Assembly: GCF_000021925.1 (NCBI RefSeq)
Contig: NC_011830.1
Location: 1,450,501 to 1,514,500, forward strand
DNA from: Desulfitobacterium hafniense DCB-2
GTDB lineage: Bacteria; Bacillota; Desulfitobacteriia; Desulfitobacteriales; Desulfitobacteriaceae
DNA length: 64,000 nt
Direction of reading: 5' to 3'
Shown: positions 8,879 to 17,022 of the stretch, piece by piece
How the letters are laid out: every line of letters starts with the position of its first letter
Position numbering within the stretch: the first letter of the stretch is position 1
Made by a program: the position numbers and the translations under genes
Notes under the pieces: generated by a model
Seen by the model: only the letters and a program-made list of their open reading frames with translations
Told to the model about the DNA's origin: nothing
The model's database searches: none

Positions 8879-8907
8879 TTGACAAAAGATCTGTTGTAGA
8901 ATAGAAT
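8879..8907 (+). promoter_or_regulatory. Putative sigma-A promoter upstream of the DUF2325 gene
   Basis: TTGACA (8879-8884) and TAGAAT (8902-8907) are 17 bases apart. About 190 bases of AT-rich leader follow before the first gene; I saw no riboswitch in that leader. Confidence 0.55.
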
Positions 8908-9096
8908 ACCCCTTAAGATATATTTATAAATCCTATAGGAATAATATTAAAATAAAAACATATAATTTTTTGCATAGACAAATTAAAGAATGGTATGAAG
9001 TTTGCAGCTCTCTTTTTTTAATGCAAAACATAGTAAATTGATTGGATAAGTAAGTGTTGAAAAGTGTTATCATCTAGTGGAAGGAGAGGGATTAAA

Positions 9097-9405
9097 ATGA
9101 GGATTGCTATCGTAGGTGGGCAAAATCATAATCAAGAAACATATGGTAAGCTTCTGGGAAAAACAGGCCGGGTCGAAATTCACTTTTATGATGGCATTCC
9201 GAAGAAACATAATAAAAGGAATTTAGAGAAATTAATTAAAGACGTGGATTTGGTAATCGTAATTCTGGGAGCTTGTTCACATGCCAGTATGTGGGATACC
9301 AAAAAGGCAGCAAAAAAATGCCATAAAGAAGTGCTTTTTTCCAGGGGAATTGGAATTTCCTCTATAGTTAAGCAAATTGCGGGAAAACCTGCGTATACAG
9401 CATAG
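9097..9405 (+). CDS. DUF2325 domain protein
   Basis: This 102-residue protein matches the DUF2325 family: MRIAIVGGQ at the start, a Rossmann-like core, then VVILGACSHASMWDTKK with conserved Cys and His, and a second Cys in KKCHKE. Function is unknown; the Cys/His pattern suggests metal or Fe-S sensing (inference). I set the start at ATG 9097, which has GGAAGGAGAGG upstream. It sits with the YezD-like gene just before the nitrogenase-like operon, and its position suggests a link to that system without proving one. Confidence 0.8.
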   Translation: MRIAIVGGQNHNQETYGKLLGKTGRVEIHFYDGIPKKHNKRNLEKLIKDVDLVIVILGACSHASMWDTKKAAKKCHKEVLFSRGIGISSIVKQIAGKPAYTA

Positions 9406-9435
9406 ATAGTTTCAGGCGGCGTATTCAGGAATGCC

Positions 9436-9663
9436 TTGATCAAGTACCCTTGTCAGGAGGTGTTGAGGATTAAAGAGAGCGAAAAAGTCCAACCCGCCGT
9501 CAGCCAGGTTAATCCTTCATGGGTAGTAACACTATTAGAAATTATTGACTCAATGAAACATGGTTCTGTCACGATAATTGTTCAAGATGGTATTGTCATC
9601 CAGATTGATAAAAATGAGAAATTCAGGTTAAAAAACCAAGTTAACAGAAAAGGAACAGCCTAG
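9436..9663 (+). CDS. YezD-like small protein (DUF2292)
   Basis: This protein of up to 75 residues has the small YezD/DUF2292 domain in its C-terminal two thirds: WVVTLLEIIDSMKHGSVTIIVQDG, then IVIQIDKNEKFRL. Function is unknown. From recollection, family members often lie near sulfur-assimilation genes, which would suit the organosulfur hypothesis for the next operon. The start is unclear: TTG 9436 has a weak AGGA before it, and the strong AGGAGG at 9455-9460 is only two bases from TTG 9463, with no ATG or GTG at proper spacing. Confidence 0.7.
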   Translation: MIKYPCQEVLRIKESEKVQPAVSQVNPSWVVTLLEIIDSMKHGSVTIIVQDGIVIQIDKNEKFRLKNQVNRKGTA

Positions 9664-9723
9664 TTAAAGGATCATAATCTATAGGGATTAAGCATCAAAA
9701 CCTGACAACTTGATAATAATTGA

Positions 9724-9769
9724 CCAGTAAACTGGAGATTAAGCAGGACCTTATCTTAAGGTATATACT
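9724..9769 (+). promoter_or_regulatory. Two palindromes before the nitrogenase-like operon
   Basis: CCAGT-AA-ACTGG (9724-9735) and ACCTTA-TCT-TAAGGT (9748-9762) are perfect inverted repeats. The second abuts TATACT (9764-9769), a possible -10 box that has no good -35. This layout suggests an activator-dependent or repressed promoter for the operon starting at 9861; it is an inference only. Confidence 0.35.
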
Positions 9770-9860
9770 TGATCTCTTTTTCTTTTGTGTAAAGATTTTA
9801 GCTTAGTGATCACATCGGAAGTGTATGGAGTAGACAGAACTAATTTTTGCGGAGGGTGTT

Positions 9861-10739
9861 ATGGAAAAGAAAATCACACAGATTGCAATTTATGGCAAGG
9901 GAGGGATTGGCAAATCCACCACCACATCAAATCTAAGTGCAGCTTTGTCAAAGCTCGGGTATAAGGTGATGCAGTTTGGCTGCGATCCTAAGAGCGATTC
10001 CACCAATACGCTGCGGGGAGGAAAGTATATCCCTACGGTGCTGGATACCTTGAGGGAAAAAAGTGTGGTGAAAGCATCCGAAGTAATCTTTGAGGGCTTC
10101 AATGGAATCTATTGCGTGGAGGCAGGAGGCCCGGCCCCGGGTGTGGGCTGCGCGGGACGGGGGATTATCACAGCGGTGGAATTGTTTAAGCAGCAAAAAG
10201 TCTTTGCAAGCCTGGATTTGGATTTTGTCATTTATGACGTATTAGGGGACGTGGTTTGCGGAGGGTTTGCGATTCCGATTCGGGAAGGGATCGCCGAACA
10301 TGTGTTTACGGTTTCCTCATCAGATTTTATGAGCATTTATGCCTCCAATAATCTCTTTAAAGGGATCAAGAAATATTCCAATTCAGGTGGAGCGTTGTTG
10401 GGGGGCGTCATTGCCAATTCCATCAACCAGGGCTATGCCAAAGCCATTGTCGATGATTTTGTTGAACGGACTCAGACCCAGGTGGTGGAATATATTCCCC
10501 GCTCCATTACAGTAACCCAAAGTGAGTTGCAGGGAAAGACCACCATTGAAGCTGCTCCTGAATCCGAACAAGCAAAAGTATATACCCGCCTGGCCGAAAA
10601 AATTGTGGAGCATAAAAGCTCTAAGGTTCCCGCTCCCTTGGAAATAAAAGAACTGCAAGAGTGGGCGACAAGCTGGTCAGATCAATTGTTGGCCTTGGAA
10701 AGGGGAGTGGTCGTCGGGGGAAATGCTGCGGGGATTTAG
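9861..10739 (+). CDS. NifH-like nitrogenase-type Fe protein (reductase component)
   Basis: This 292-residue homodimeric Fe-protein homologue should pass electrons, with ATP hydrolysis, to the NifD/NifK-like component encoded next. The Walker A GKGGIGKS is at residues 12-19, the family DPKSDST follows, and the two [4Fe-4S] ligands are Cys97 (GVGCAGRG) and Cys133 (DVVCGGFA). Arg100, the regulatory ADP-ribosylation arginine of NifH, is present. The C-terminus is longer than in BchL-type proteins. The ATG has GCGGAGGGTG upstream. It is the first gene of a tight operon through to 17988. It is not a canonical nifH, because its partners lack N2-reduction residues. Confidence 0.92.
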   Translation: MEKKITQIAIYGKGGIGKSTTTSNLSAALSKLGYKVMQFGCDPKSDSTNTLRGGKYIPTVLDTLREKSVVKASEVIFEGFNGIYCVEAGGPAPGVGCAGRGIITAVELFKQQKVFASLDLDFVIYDVLGDVVCGGFAIPIREGIAEHVFTVSSSDFMSIYASNNLFKGIKKYSNSGGALLGGVIANSINQGYAKAIVDDFVERTQTQVVEYIPRSITVTQSELQGKTTIEAAPESEQAKVYTRLAEKIVEHKSSKVPAPLEIKELQEWATSWSDQLLALERGVVVGGNAAGI

Positions 10740-10777
10740 CCGCTTTTATCTGATTAAGACTTTAGGGGAGGAAAACC

Positions 10778-12112
10778 ATGGCAATCTTTATCGAAAGACC
10801 GCGAACATCCTGCGCATTGGGAGGGGCTCTGGCCACCATGAGTGCTCTGCCCAGGGTGGTGCCCATAATTCACAGCGCCCTCGGCTGCGGAGGCAATCTC
10901 AGCGGTGCCGCGGCTTTTGGAGCCGGATACTGCGGTTCCAGCTATGCCAGTGGTCAAAGTGCGCCTACCAGTGCCGTGACCGAGACGGAAATTGTCTTTG
11001 GCGGCAGTGACCGTCTGCATGAGGAAATTCAATCCACGCTGGACCTTATTGATGCCGACTTATTCGTCGTAGCTACCGGCTGCATGACCGAGATGATCGG
11101 AGATGACGTGCAGGGTGTTGTCAGTGAATTTGCCGGCGGGAGAAAGCCTGTCATCGCCATCAGCACTCCTAGTTTTAAGGGAGATGCCTATGCGGGCTAT
11201 TCCATCACCCTGGAAGGTATTTTTAACAAGTATTTGCCCAGGTCTAACTCTAAAAAACCTAAACTGGTCAATCTTTTTGGTTTGGTGCCCTCTTACGACC
11301 CGTTTTTCCGGGGAGATCTAAGTGAAATAAAACGGCTATTAGAAAAGCTGGGCCTGGAAGCCAATACCTTCTTTACCCCAGATCAGACCTTCGCCAACCT
11401 TACCAGTGCTCCGTCAGCCACTTTAAATATTCTGTTTTCCCATGTGTGGGGAGTGGAGTTTGTGAAGAACTTTGAGCAAACACATGGAACACCCTACTGG
11501 ATTACTGATTTGCCCATCGGCCCTGAAGCCACTGACCATTTTCTGAGGGAGGTTGCTGAAAAGCTGGAGATAGAACCGCAAAGGGTTGAAGAGGTTATTG
11601 CCCAGGAAAACAAAGAGTATTATGGCTATTTCCAACGGGCTGTGGATATTTTTACCGATGCTGACTACAAATTTTATGCAGCCATAATCACTAACTCCAA
11701 CTATGCCATCCCCTATGCCGAGTTTTTAGAAAAGGAATTGGGGTGGGTACCCAAAGATATTTTCATAACCGATCTTCTTCATGACGGACAAAAAGAAAGA
11801 CTCAGGGAGGCATTTCAGGCGAAGAATTTACTGGGTGAGTTGATATTTGAAAGGGACACCAGCCGCATCGGTGTGACTCTCAGGCAAAGGCATCCTCAGG
11901 ACCAGGGGCAGCGTTACTTTGATGCCTATGCACCTCTTTATCTCTTAGGCAGTTCACTGGAGAAGGAGCTGGCAGTCGGCCGGGGTCTCCATTACTTAAG
12001 CGTCAGCTTCCCCGTATACAACCGCATCATTGTGGACCGGGGGTATTCAGGATACCGGGGCGGGCTGCACTTATTTGAAGATCTGATCGATGTCCTTGTC
12101 GCCCCGAAGTAG
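10778..12112 (+). CDS. Nitrogenase-like component 1, NifK-type (beta-like) subunit
   Basis: This 444-residue protein belongs to the nitrogenase component-1 superfamily. Three cysteines occupy the P-cluster positions: Cys12 (RTSCALGG), Cys37 (SALGCGGN) and Cys102 (VATGCMTEMIGDD). The short N-terminus and the GCMTEMIGDDV motif are like NifK-class subunits, so I assign it as the beta-like partner of the next gene. True NifK is usually over 500 residues. Spacing is 38 bases after the Fe-protein gene, with TAGGGGAGG before the ATG. Its order before the alpha-like gene is the reverse of nifDK. Confidence 0.88.
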   Translation: MAIFIERPRTSCALGGALATMSALPRVVPIIHSALGCGGNLSGAAAFGAGYCGSSYASGQSAPTSAVTETEIVFGGSDRLHEEIQSTLDLIDADLFVVATGCMTEMIGDDVQGVVSEFAGGRKPVIAISTPSFKGDAYAGYSITLEGIFNKYLPRSNSKKPKLVNLFGLVPSYDPFFRGDLSEIKRLLEKLGLEANTFFTPDQTFANLTSAPSATLNILFSHVWGVEFVKNFEQTHGTPYWITDLPIGPEATDHFLREVAEKLEIEPQRVEEVIAQENKEYYGYFQRAVDIFTDADYKFYAAIITNSNYAIPYAEFLEKELGWVPKDIFITDLLHDGQKERLREAFQAKNLLGELIFERDTSRIGVTLRQRHPQDQGQRYFDAYAPLYLLGSSLEKELAVGRGLHYLSVSFPVYNRIIVDRGYSGYRGGLHLFEDLIDVLVAPK

Positions 12113-12122
12113 GAGGTCAAAC

Positions 12123-13640
12123 ATGAGCTATTATGAACAAAATATTCCCCCCACCCGGGAACAGCGTCTGACCATAGGGGACAGCTTCAGCGGTTGCGGG
12201 AAAGAACTGTTGGACTGCGCCCAATCGGGATGCATGCTGCAAAAAAACAGGAAGTTTTGGCAAGCCGGTGCCTGCCAGATGCAGTTGTCCCTGATGATGG
12301 CCGCAACGGTGGAGAATTCAGTCATCATTATGCATGGTCCGGTGGGGTGCGGAAGCACACTGCATAGTCTTGGGCCCGCAGCCAATAAAGGCAAAGCGAA
12401 GCGGGGAAAGAAGCCGCAGGCCCTGGTCTGGCTGTCAACCAATTTGCAGGAGTCAGACGTCATCGGCGGCGGGGAAAAAAAGCTTAGAGAAACGGTCGAA
12501 TATGCGGACAAAACCTTCCGTCCTGAGATCATTTTTGTAGTATCCACCTGTACCCCAAGCATCATTGGTGATGATGTGGAAGAAGTAGTTCATCAAACCC
12601 AGAAAGGAGTTGCTGCTCATCTGGTCTCCATTCATTGCCCGGGCTTTCGAACCCGTGTGGTGGCAACGGCTTATGATTCCTTTTATCACGGACTGCTTAA
12701 GCATCTTCCTTTAGAACCGCTTCCCGCTGAGGCTTTTATTCCCCTTAAGGAAAATGATCCCGGATATGAGTTGGCAGCTCAACAATTTGCTTACCGGAAA
12801 AGCCGCACGGTCAATTTGTTTAACGCCACCTCCATCGGCCCTGCCGATGAGGAAGAACTGGTGCGTTTGTTAAAGGCCTTGAACCTTAATGTACAGGTTT
12901 ACACAGAATACAGTTCCTTGGCTGAGTACCGTAAAATGTCTCAGGCTGCGTTGAATATCAGCATGTGCAATGTTCATGACGATTATCTGCTTGCTTATTT
13001 GCAGGATAAATACGCTCTACCCTATGTAATCCAAGGAATGCCTATCGGTACGAAAGCAGTGAGAAAATGGCTCCTTGCGGTGGCAGAGCATTTCGACCTG
13101 GAAGAGAAAGCTAATCGGCTGGCAGACCAAGAGGAAAAGCAGGTGAACGAAGCCCTTCAGCCCTTCCTGCCGGCCCTAAAGGGCAAGCGTGTATTGATCA
13201 GCGGCGGGGTCATCCGCGTAGCCGAAGAAGCAAAAGTTCTCAAGGACCTGGGCCTGGAAGTCATCGGTGTGAGAGCCTATCACTATGATAACGGTGCAGA
13301 GCCTGTTTATGGCTCCTTGGTTGATGAGTTGCCCGAAGTTCACGTGTCGGTAAGCAACCAACTGTTTGAATTGGCCAATCAAATCGCCCGGTATCAGCCG
13401 GATTTGGTGATTGCCCACAACGGCACCCAGGGTTGGGTAGCGAAGATGGGGGTGCCGGCCATTCAGTTATTCGATGTGGATCGGGCCTACTTTGGATACA
13501 GAGGGCTGTTCTCCCTGGTCAAACGGATCGCTTTTGCCTTTGAGAATACTTCATTGCCCAGGCGTTTGGCCCAACATGTGAACCTTCCTTATAAAAAGGA
13601 ATGGTACGAAAAGGATCCTTTCAGTTACCTCAAAGGATGA
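12123..13640 (+). CDS. Nitrogenase-like component 1, NifD-type (alpha-like) subunit with altered active site
   Basis: This 505-residue protein aligns with NifD. P-cluster cysteines are Cys51, Cys76 (HGPVGCGS) and Cys143 (VSTCTPSIIGDD), and STNLQESDVIGGGEKK matches the NifD ESD..FGGEKK block. Cys282 in NISMCNVHDD fits NifD Cys275, the iron-end cofactor ligand. By my manual alignment the cofactor histidine (NifD His442) is Phe450 in IQLFDVD, and the catalytic Gln191 and His195 are Val180 and Tyr184. So it probably holds a NifB-type cluster but is unlikely to reduce N2. The start at ATG 12123 has AGTAGGAGG upstream, 10 bases after the previous stop. It may be related to methylthio-alkane reductase or other group IV enzymes (inference). 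Confidence 0.88.
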   Translation: MSYYEQNIPPTREQRLTIGDSFSGCGKELLDCAQSGCMLQKNRKFWQAGACQMQLSLMMAATVENSVIIMHGPVGCGSTLHSLGPAANKGKAKRGKKPQALVWLSTNLQESDVIGGGEKKLRETVEYADKTFRPEIIFVVSTCTPSIIGDDVEEVVHQTQKGVAAHLVSIHCPGFRTRVVATAYDSFYHGLLKHLPLEPLPAEAFIPLKENDPGYELAAQQFAYRKSRTVNLFNATSIGPADEEELVRLLKALNLNVQVYTEYSSLAEYRKMSQAALNISMCNVHDDYLLAYLQDKYALPYVIQGMPIGTKAVRKWLLAVAEHFDLEEKANRLADQEEKQVNEALQPFLPALKGKRVLISGGVIRVAEEAKVLKDLGLEVIGVRAYHYDNGAEPVYGSLVDELPEVHVSVSNQLFELANQIARYQPDLVIAHNGTQGWVAKMGVPAIQLFDVDRAYFGYRGLFSLVKRIAFAFENTSLPRRLAQHVNLPYKKEWYEKDPFSYLKG

Positions 13641-13677
13641 GCCAGGAAAAATAGATGATGAGAAGGAGAAGATGAGT

Positions 13678-14781
13678 ATGAGAAAACCGCAAAGAGGCTT
13701 GGTATTCCGATTAACCGCAGTGCTTCTTGCAGGAGCGCTGCTGGCAGGGAGTCTTACAGGCTGCGCTTCGAACCAAGGGGCTCCGGCCCAAAGCAGCCAA
13801 GTCGGGACAGAACAGCCGCAGCCCGGAGAATCCGCCAATCTGACCCCGGAGCAATATGAGGCAGCCTATCAAGCGGAGCCGGCCGCCAAACGGGTGATTC
13901 ATATTGGGTACAATGGCGGGCTGTGCCAGGCGCCCATCGCCATTGCTCAAGAAAAAGGCTTTTTCGAGGCGGAAGGACTTAATACGGAGCTGACCCGTGC
14001 CGAAGATACCCGTGACGCTATTGTGGGCGGGAAGATCGATACCTCGGCAGGCATGGTTGCCGGCTGGCTTAAACCCATCACCAGCGGAGTGGATCTGGTA
14101 TTTACGGTCGGCCTGCACACCGGCTGCGCCTCGGCCATTGCCCTGGCTGATTCGCCCATCAATTCCTTTGCGGATGCCAAAGGAAAGGTTGTGGCCATTA
14201 ATGGCGGGATCGGCGGTATCTATCATAACATTGCTTATCGTCTGATTGCCCATGATGGGTACGTTCCAGGAGATTTTACTTGGAAGGACTTCCCTGCCGA
14301 ACAGGCTCTTCAGGTATTGCAGAAAGGTGAAGCTTCCATAGCCGTACTTGCGGATCAACTAGCTGAGAAATGGGTCCAGGAAGGACTGGTGAAAAGAATT
14401 CGCTCCACTACTCTGGATGAAGATTTTAAGAATGAAACCTGCTGCGTACTGGGTATCTCAGGAGATTTTATCCGTGAGAATCCTGTAACTGCCGAAAAAA
14501 TTACCAGAGCAATTTACAAGGCCAGTCTGTGGGTGGAGGAAAATAAAGAAGAAACAGCTCAGATTCTCCTGGATAATAAGCATATCAGTGGCAGTGTTGA
14601 TTATGCCATGGATTTGCTTAAGCTCTATAATTATAACGTCACCAACGATGGCACGGAAAAATCCATCTATGATTCTATCGACGAATATAAGGCATTGGGT
14701 GTCATCGATCAGAATCTTGATGCTGAAACCTTTAAGAAACAAGTCTGGCATCGGTTTGAGCTGGAAGATCTGAAGAATTAA
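13678..14781 (+). CDS. ABC importer substrate-binding lipoprotein (SsuA/TauA/NrtA type)
   Basis: This 367-residue lipoprotein has a basic, hydrophobic signal and a lipobox ending in LTGCASN, then a Gly/Gln/Pro-rich linker. The mature part is an NMT1/SsuA-like periplasmic-type binding domain (HIGYNGGLCQAPIAIAQEKG, FFEAEGL). Such proteins bind sulfonates, taurine, nitrate, bicarbonate or thiamine precursors. The ligand here is probably the substrate of the nitrogenase-like enzyme encoded just upstream (inference from operon). AAGGAG lies nine bases before ATG 13678; ATG 13672 is an alternative. Confidence 0.88.
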   Translation: MRKPQRGLVFRLTAVLLAGALLAGSLTGCASNQGAPAQSSQVGTEQPQPGESANLTPEQYEAAYQAEPAAKRVIHIGYNGGLCQAPIAIAQEKGFFEAEGLNTELTRAEDTRDAIVGGKIDTSAGMVAGWLKPITSGVDLVFTVGLHTGCASAIALADSPINSFADAKGKVVAINGGIGGIYHNIAYRLIAHDGYVPGDFTWKDFPAEQALQVLQKGEASIAVLADQLAEKWVQEGLVKRIRSTTLDEDFKNETCCVLGISGDFIRENPVTAEKITRAIYKASLWVEENKEETAQILLDNKHISGSVDYAMDLLKLYNYNVTNDGTEKSIYDSIDEYKALGVIDQNLDAETFKKQVWHRFELEDLKN

Positions 14782-14802
14782 TGAGCGAAAGGGGAAATTA
14801 TC

Positions 14803-15819
14803 ATGAGCACCACACCGCCGTTGACCAGCGACCAGCTGGCAGAATTGGAAAAACGCCCCAAGACTGAATGGCAGCGAACTTTAGACTATATGATCAGTGG
14901 TGCACCTGTAGCCGTGGCCGTAATCCTCTTTCTGCAATATTATTTCCTGCCCAACTATAAATTCAATACCACAACAGCGGTTTATCCGCTGTTTGTGGGA
15001 TTCTTTGTGCTCCTGCTGCTGGGACGGTTCATTGGATCTTTCTTCTCCAAAAAAGTTCATGAAAGCTTAAGGGCTCAAGCTCCTTTCTATAGCGCAGTTT
15101 TTATTTTGCTGATTATATTTGATTATCTGACCCTTAAAACCGGAAAATTGCCCCTTCCCTACTTTCCCTGGCCGGACAAGATTCTCAATGCCATCATTGA
15201 GGACCGGGTGCTGCTGTTGGATTGCATCAGAAATTCGCTCATTCTGCTGTTTACGGGATACTTTTTTGGAGGCATTGTTGGCCTCATCACCGGCGTGACT
15301 GCCGGATGGTCGAAAAAAGTTCATTACTGGGTTATGCCGATCATTAAGATCTTAGGCCCGATTCCTTCCACCACCTGGCTGCCTATTGTTCTGATCATAG
15401 CGTCTTCATTGTTTAAAGGAAGTGTGTTTCTCATTGCTTTAGGGGTCTGGTATCCGGTGACCATAGCCACTCTGACAGGAGTTGCGAATGTGCGCAAATC
15501 CTATTTTGAAGTCGCCAGAACCCTGGGTGCACGGCAGAGACGGCTTGTTTTTAAAGTTGCTCTTCCTGCCGCTATGCCGAATATCTTTCAAGGGTTAACC
15601 CAGGGCATGAGTGTAGCCTGCACTACCCTTATGGTTGCGGAGATGATGGGAGTGGAGTCAGGCTTGGGGTGGTACATCAACTGGCAAAAGGGCTGGGCGG
15701 AGTTTGGCAAGATGTATGCAGCGGTTATTGTCATTTGCCTGACCTTTACCGTGGTGAACATCGTGCTGACCCAAGTGAAAAAACGAGTATTGCGCTGGCA
15801 GGAAGGGACGATCCAATGA
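14803..15819 (+). CDS. ABC importer permease (SsuC/TauC type) with extra N-terminal membrane region
   Basis: This 338-residue inner-membrane permease has the BPD_transp_1 signature EVARTLGARQRRLVFKVALP and about six core membrane helices. It is longer than the usual 250-280 residues because of two or three extra N-terminal hydrophobic segments (residues about 30-100). It pairs with the binding protein upstream and overlaps the ATPase gene by four bases (ATGA at 15816-15819). Confidence 0.9.
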   Translation: MSTTPPLTSDQLAELEKRPKTEWQRTLDYMISGAPVAVAVILFLQYYFLPNYKFNTTTAVYPLFVGFFVLLLLGRFIGSFFSKKVHESLRAQAPFYSAVFILLIIFDYLTLKTGKLPLPYFPWPDKILNAIIEDRVLLLDCIRNSLILLFTGYFFGGIVGLITGVTAGWSKKVHYWVMPIIKILGPIPSTTWLPIVLIIASSLFKGSVFLIALGVWYPVTIATLTGVANVRKSYFEVARTLGARQRRLVFKVALPAAMPNIFQGLTQGMSVACTTLMVAEMMGVESGLGWYINWQKGWAEFGKMYAAVIVICLTFTVVNIVLTQVKKRVLRWQEGTIQ

Positions 15820-16604
15820 ACGGAGGAAAAGGGTATATCCAAATCAAGAATGTTACTAAAATTTTTGCCCGCAATGATCTGGCTACGACCCTGACTGCCT
15901 TAAGTGATGTGAGTATAGATATTCAGCCGGGAGAATTTGTGTCCATCGTGGGGGCCAGCGGCTGCGGTAAATCCACCCTTTTGCGAATTATCGCCGGGTT
16001 GGAGACACCCACTCATGGAGGAGCTTTTTGCGATGGTGAAAGGATAGAGGAACCCAGTGCCAGGCGAGGGTTGGTTTTTCAGGATCCGACGCTTTTCCCC
16101 TGGCTCAATGTCTGGGATAACGTTGCTTTCGGGCTGAAAGCAGAGGGGAAATATAAGGAGAAAAAAGAAAGCATTTCAAAATTGCTCCAACTCATTGGGC
16201 TGGAGGAGTTTCATAAATCTTACCCTCATCAGCTTTCCGGAGGCATGAGCCAGCGGGTTTCTCTGATTAGGGCACTGGCCAATGAACCGGATGTTCTGCT
16301 TCTGGATGAACCTTTGGGTGCCCTGGATGCTTTTACCCGCATGAATATCCAGGATGAGCTGATCAATCTCTGGAAGCAGCGCGGTACCACCATGATCCTT
16401 ATTACCCACGATGTGGACGAAGCTATCTATCTTTCCAATCGAATTATTGTGATGTCGCCCCGGCCGGGGCGCATCATGAAAGAGTTAAAATTGGATATGT
16501 ACCATCCCCGCAATCGGGGAGCCTCTGAATTTGTCGATTATCGCAATCAGATCCTCAAGCTTCTGCATTTTGCTGATGAAGAGGTAACGGAATATTATCT
16601 CTGA
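15816..16604 (+). CDS. ABC importer ATP-binding protein (SsuB/TauB type)
   Basis: This 262-residue ATPase has Walker A GASGCGKST, Q-loop VFQDPTLFPW, signature LSGGMSQRVSLIRAL, Walker B VLLLDEPLGALD and the His switch ITHDVDEA, as in SsuB, TauB and NrtD. The start at ATG 15816 overlaps the permease stop; the longer open frame upstream of it lies inside the permease gene and is not coding. It completes the importer within the nitrogenase-like operon. Confidence 0.93.
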   Translation: MNGGKGYIQIKNVTKIFARNDLATTLTALSDVSIDIQPGEFVSIVGASGCGKSTLLRIIAGLETPTHGGAFCDGERIEEPSARRGLVFQDPTLFPWLNVWDNVAFGLKAEGKYKEKKESISKLLQLIGLEEFHKSYPHQLSGGMSQRVSLIRALANEPDVLLLDEPLGALDAFTRMNIQDELINLWKQRGTTMILITHDVDEAIYLSNRIIVMSPRPGRIMKELKLDMYHPRNRGASEFVDYRNQILKLLHFADEEVTEYYL

Positions 16605-16622
16605 AGGAAAGGGGAGGTGCTT

Positions 16623-16985
16623 ATGTTGGCAGCCTTTGCCTCTAAGGATGGGAAATTCGTAAGTCAGCATTTTGGGCATAGTCCCTGCTTTTATATCGTG
16701 GAAATCAATGAGGAGTCCTATGCCTGGACCTTCGCGGAACGTCGTGAAAACAGTCCTCCCTGCCGTTTCGGTGAGCATGATGATCAGACTTTTGCAGATA
16801 GTATCTCCTTACTATCTGACTGCCAGGTTCTCTTTGCGGTCAAAGTAGGATCTTACGCTAAGGCAGTGCTGCAGAGACACAATGTTCAGGTCTTGGAGAT
16901 GACCGGCTTTATTGAAGATATCTTGGCAGGATATATCTCCTATCTGAAAAAGCAAAGGGAGAGGAGGGCTCATCATAAGCATTAA
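16623..16985 (+). CDS. NifX/NafY-type cofactor-binding protein
   Basis: This 120-residue protein matches the dinitrogenase iron-molybdenum cofactor domain (NifX, NafY, the NifB C-terminus). It begins LAAFASKDGKFVSQHFGHSPCFYI, where the family has its HFG motif, and continues with LLSDCQVLF and a KVGSYAKAVL-like block. Family members carry or store the NifB-cofactor or FeMo-co precursor. In many anaerobes this domain is fused to NifB; here it is a separate gene just before the NifB-like gene. ATG 16623 has GGGGAGG five bases upstream. Its presence supports a large Fe-S-C cofactor in the operon's enzyme. Confidence 0.85.
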   Translation: MLAAFASKDGKFVSQHFGHSPCFYIVEINEESYAWTFAERRENSPPCRFGEHDDQTFADSISLLSDCQVLFAVKVGSYAKAVLQRHNVQVLEMTGFIEDILAGYISYLKKQRERRAHHKH

Positions 16986-17022
16986 TGATGAACATGGCAC
17001 CCAACTCAGGAAAAGGCAAGTC

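Noticed and set aside
9861..13640. Canonical nifHDK nitrogenase
   Set aside because: Component-1 genes are in reversed order, the K-like subunit is short, and the D-like subunit lacks the cofactor His and the catalytic Gln/His by alignment. No nifE, nifN or nifV is adjacent.
15669..15815. Longer ATPase start at 15669
   Set aside because: This stretch lies inside the permease gene in another frame; ATG 15816 fits the ATGA overlap and the family N-terminus.
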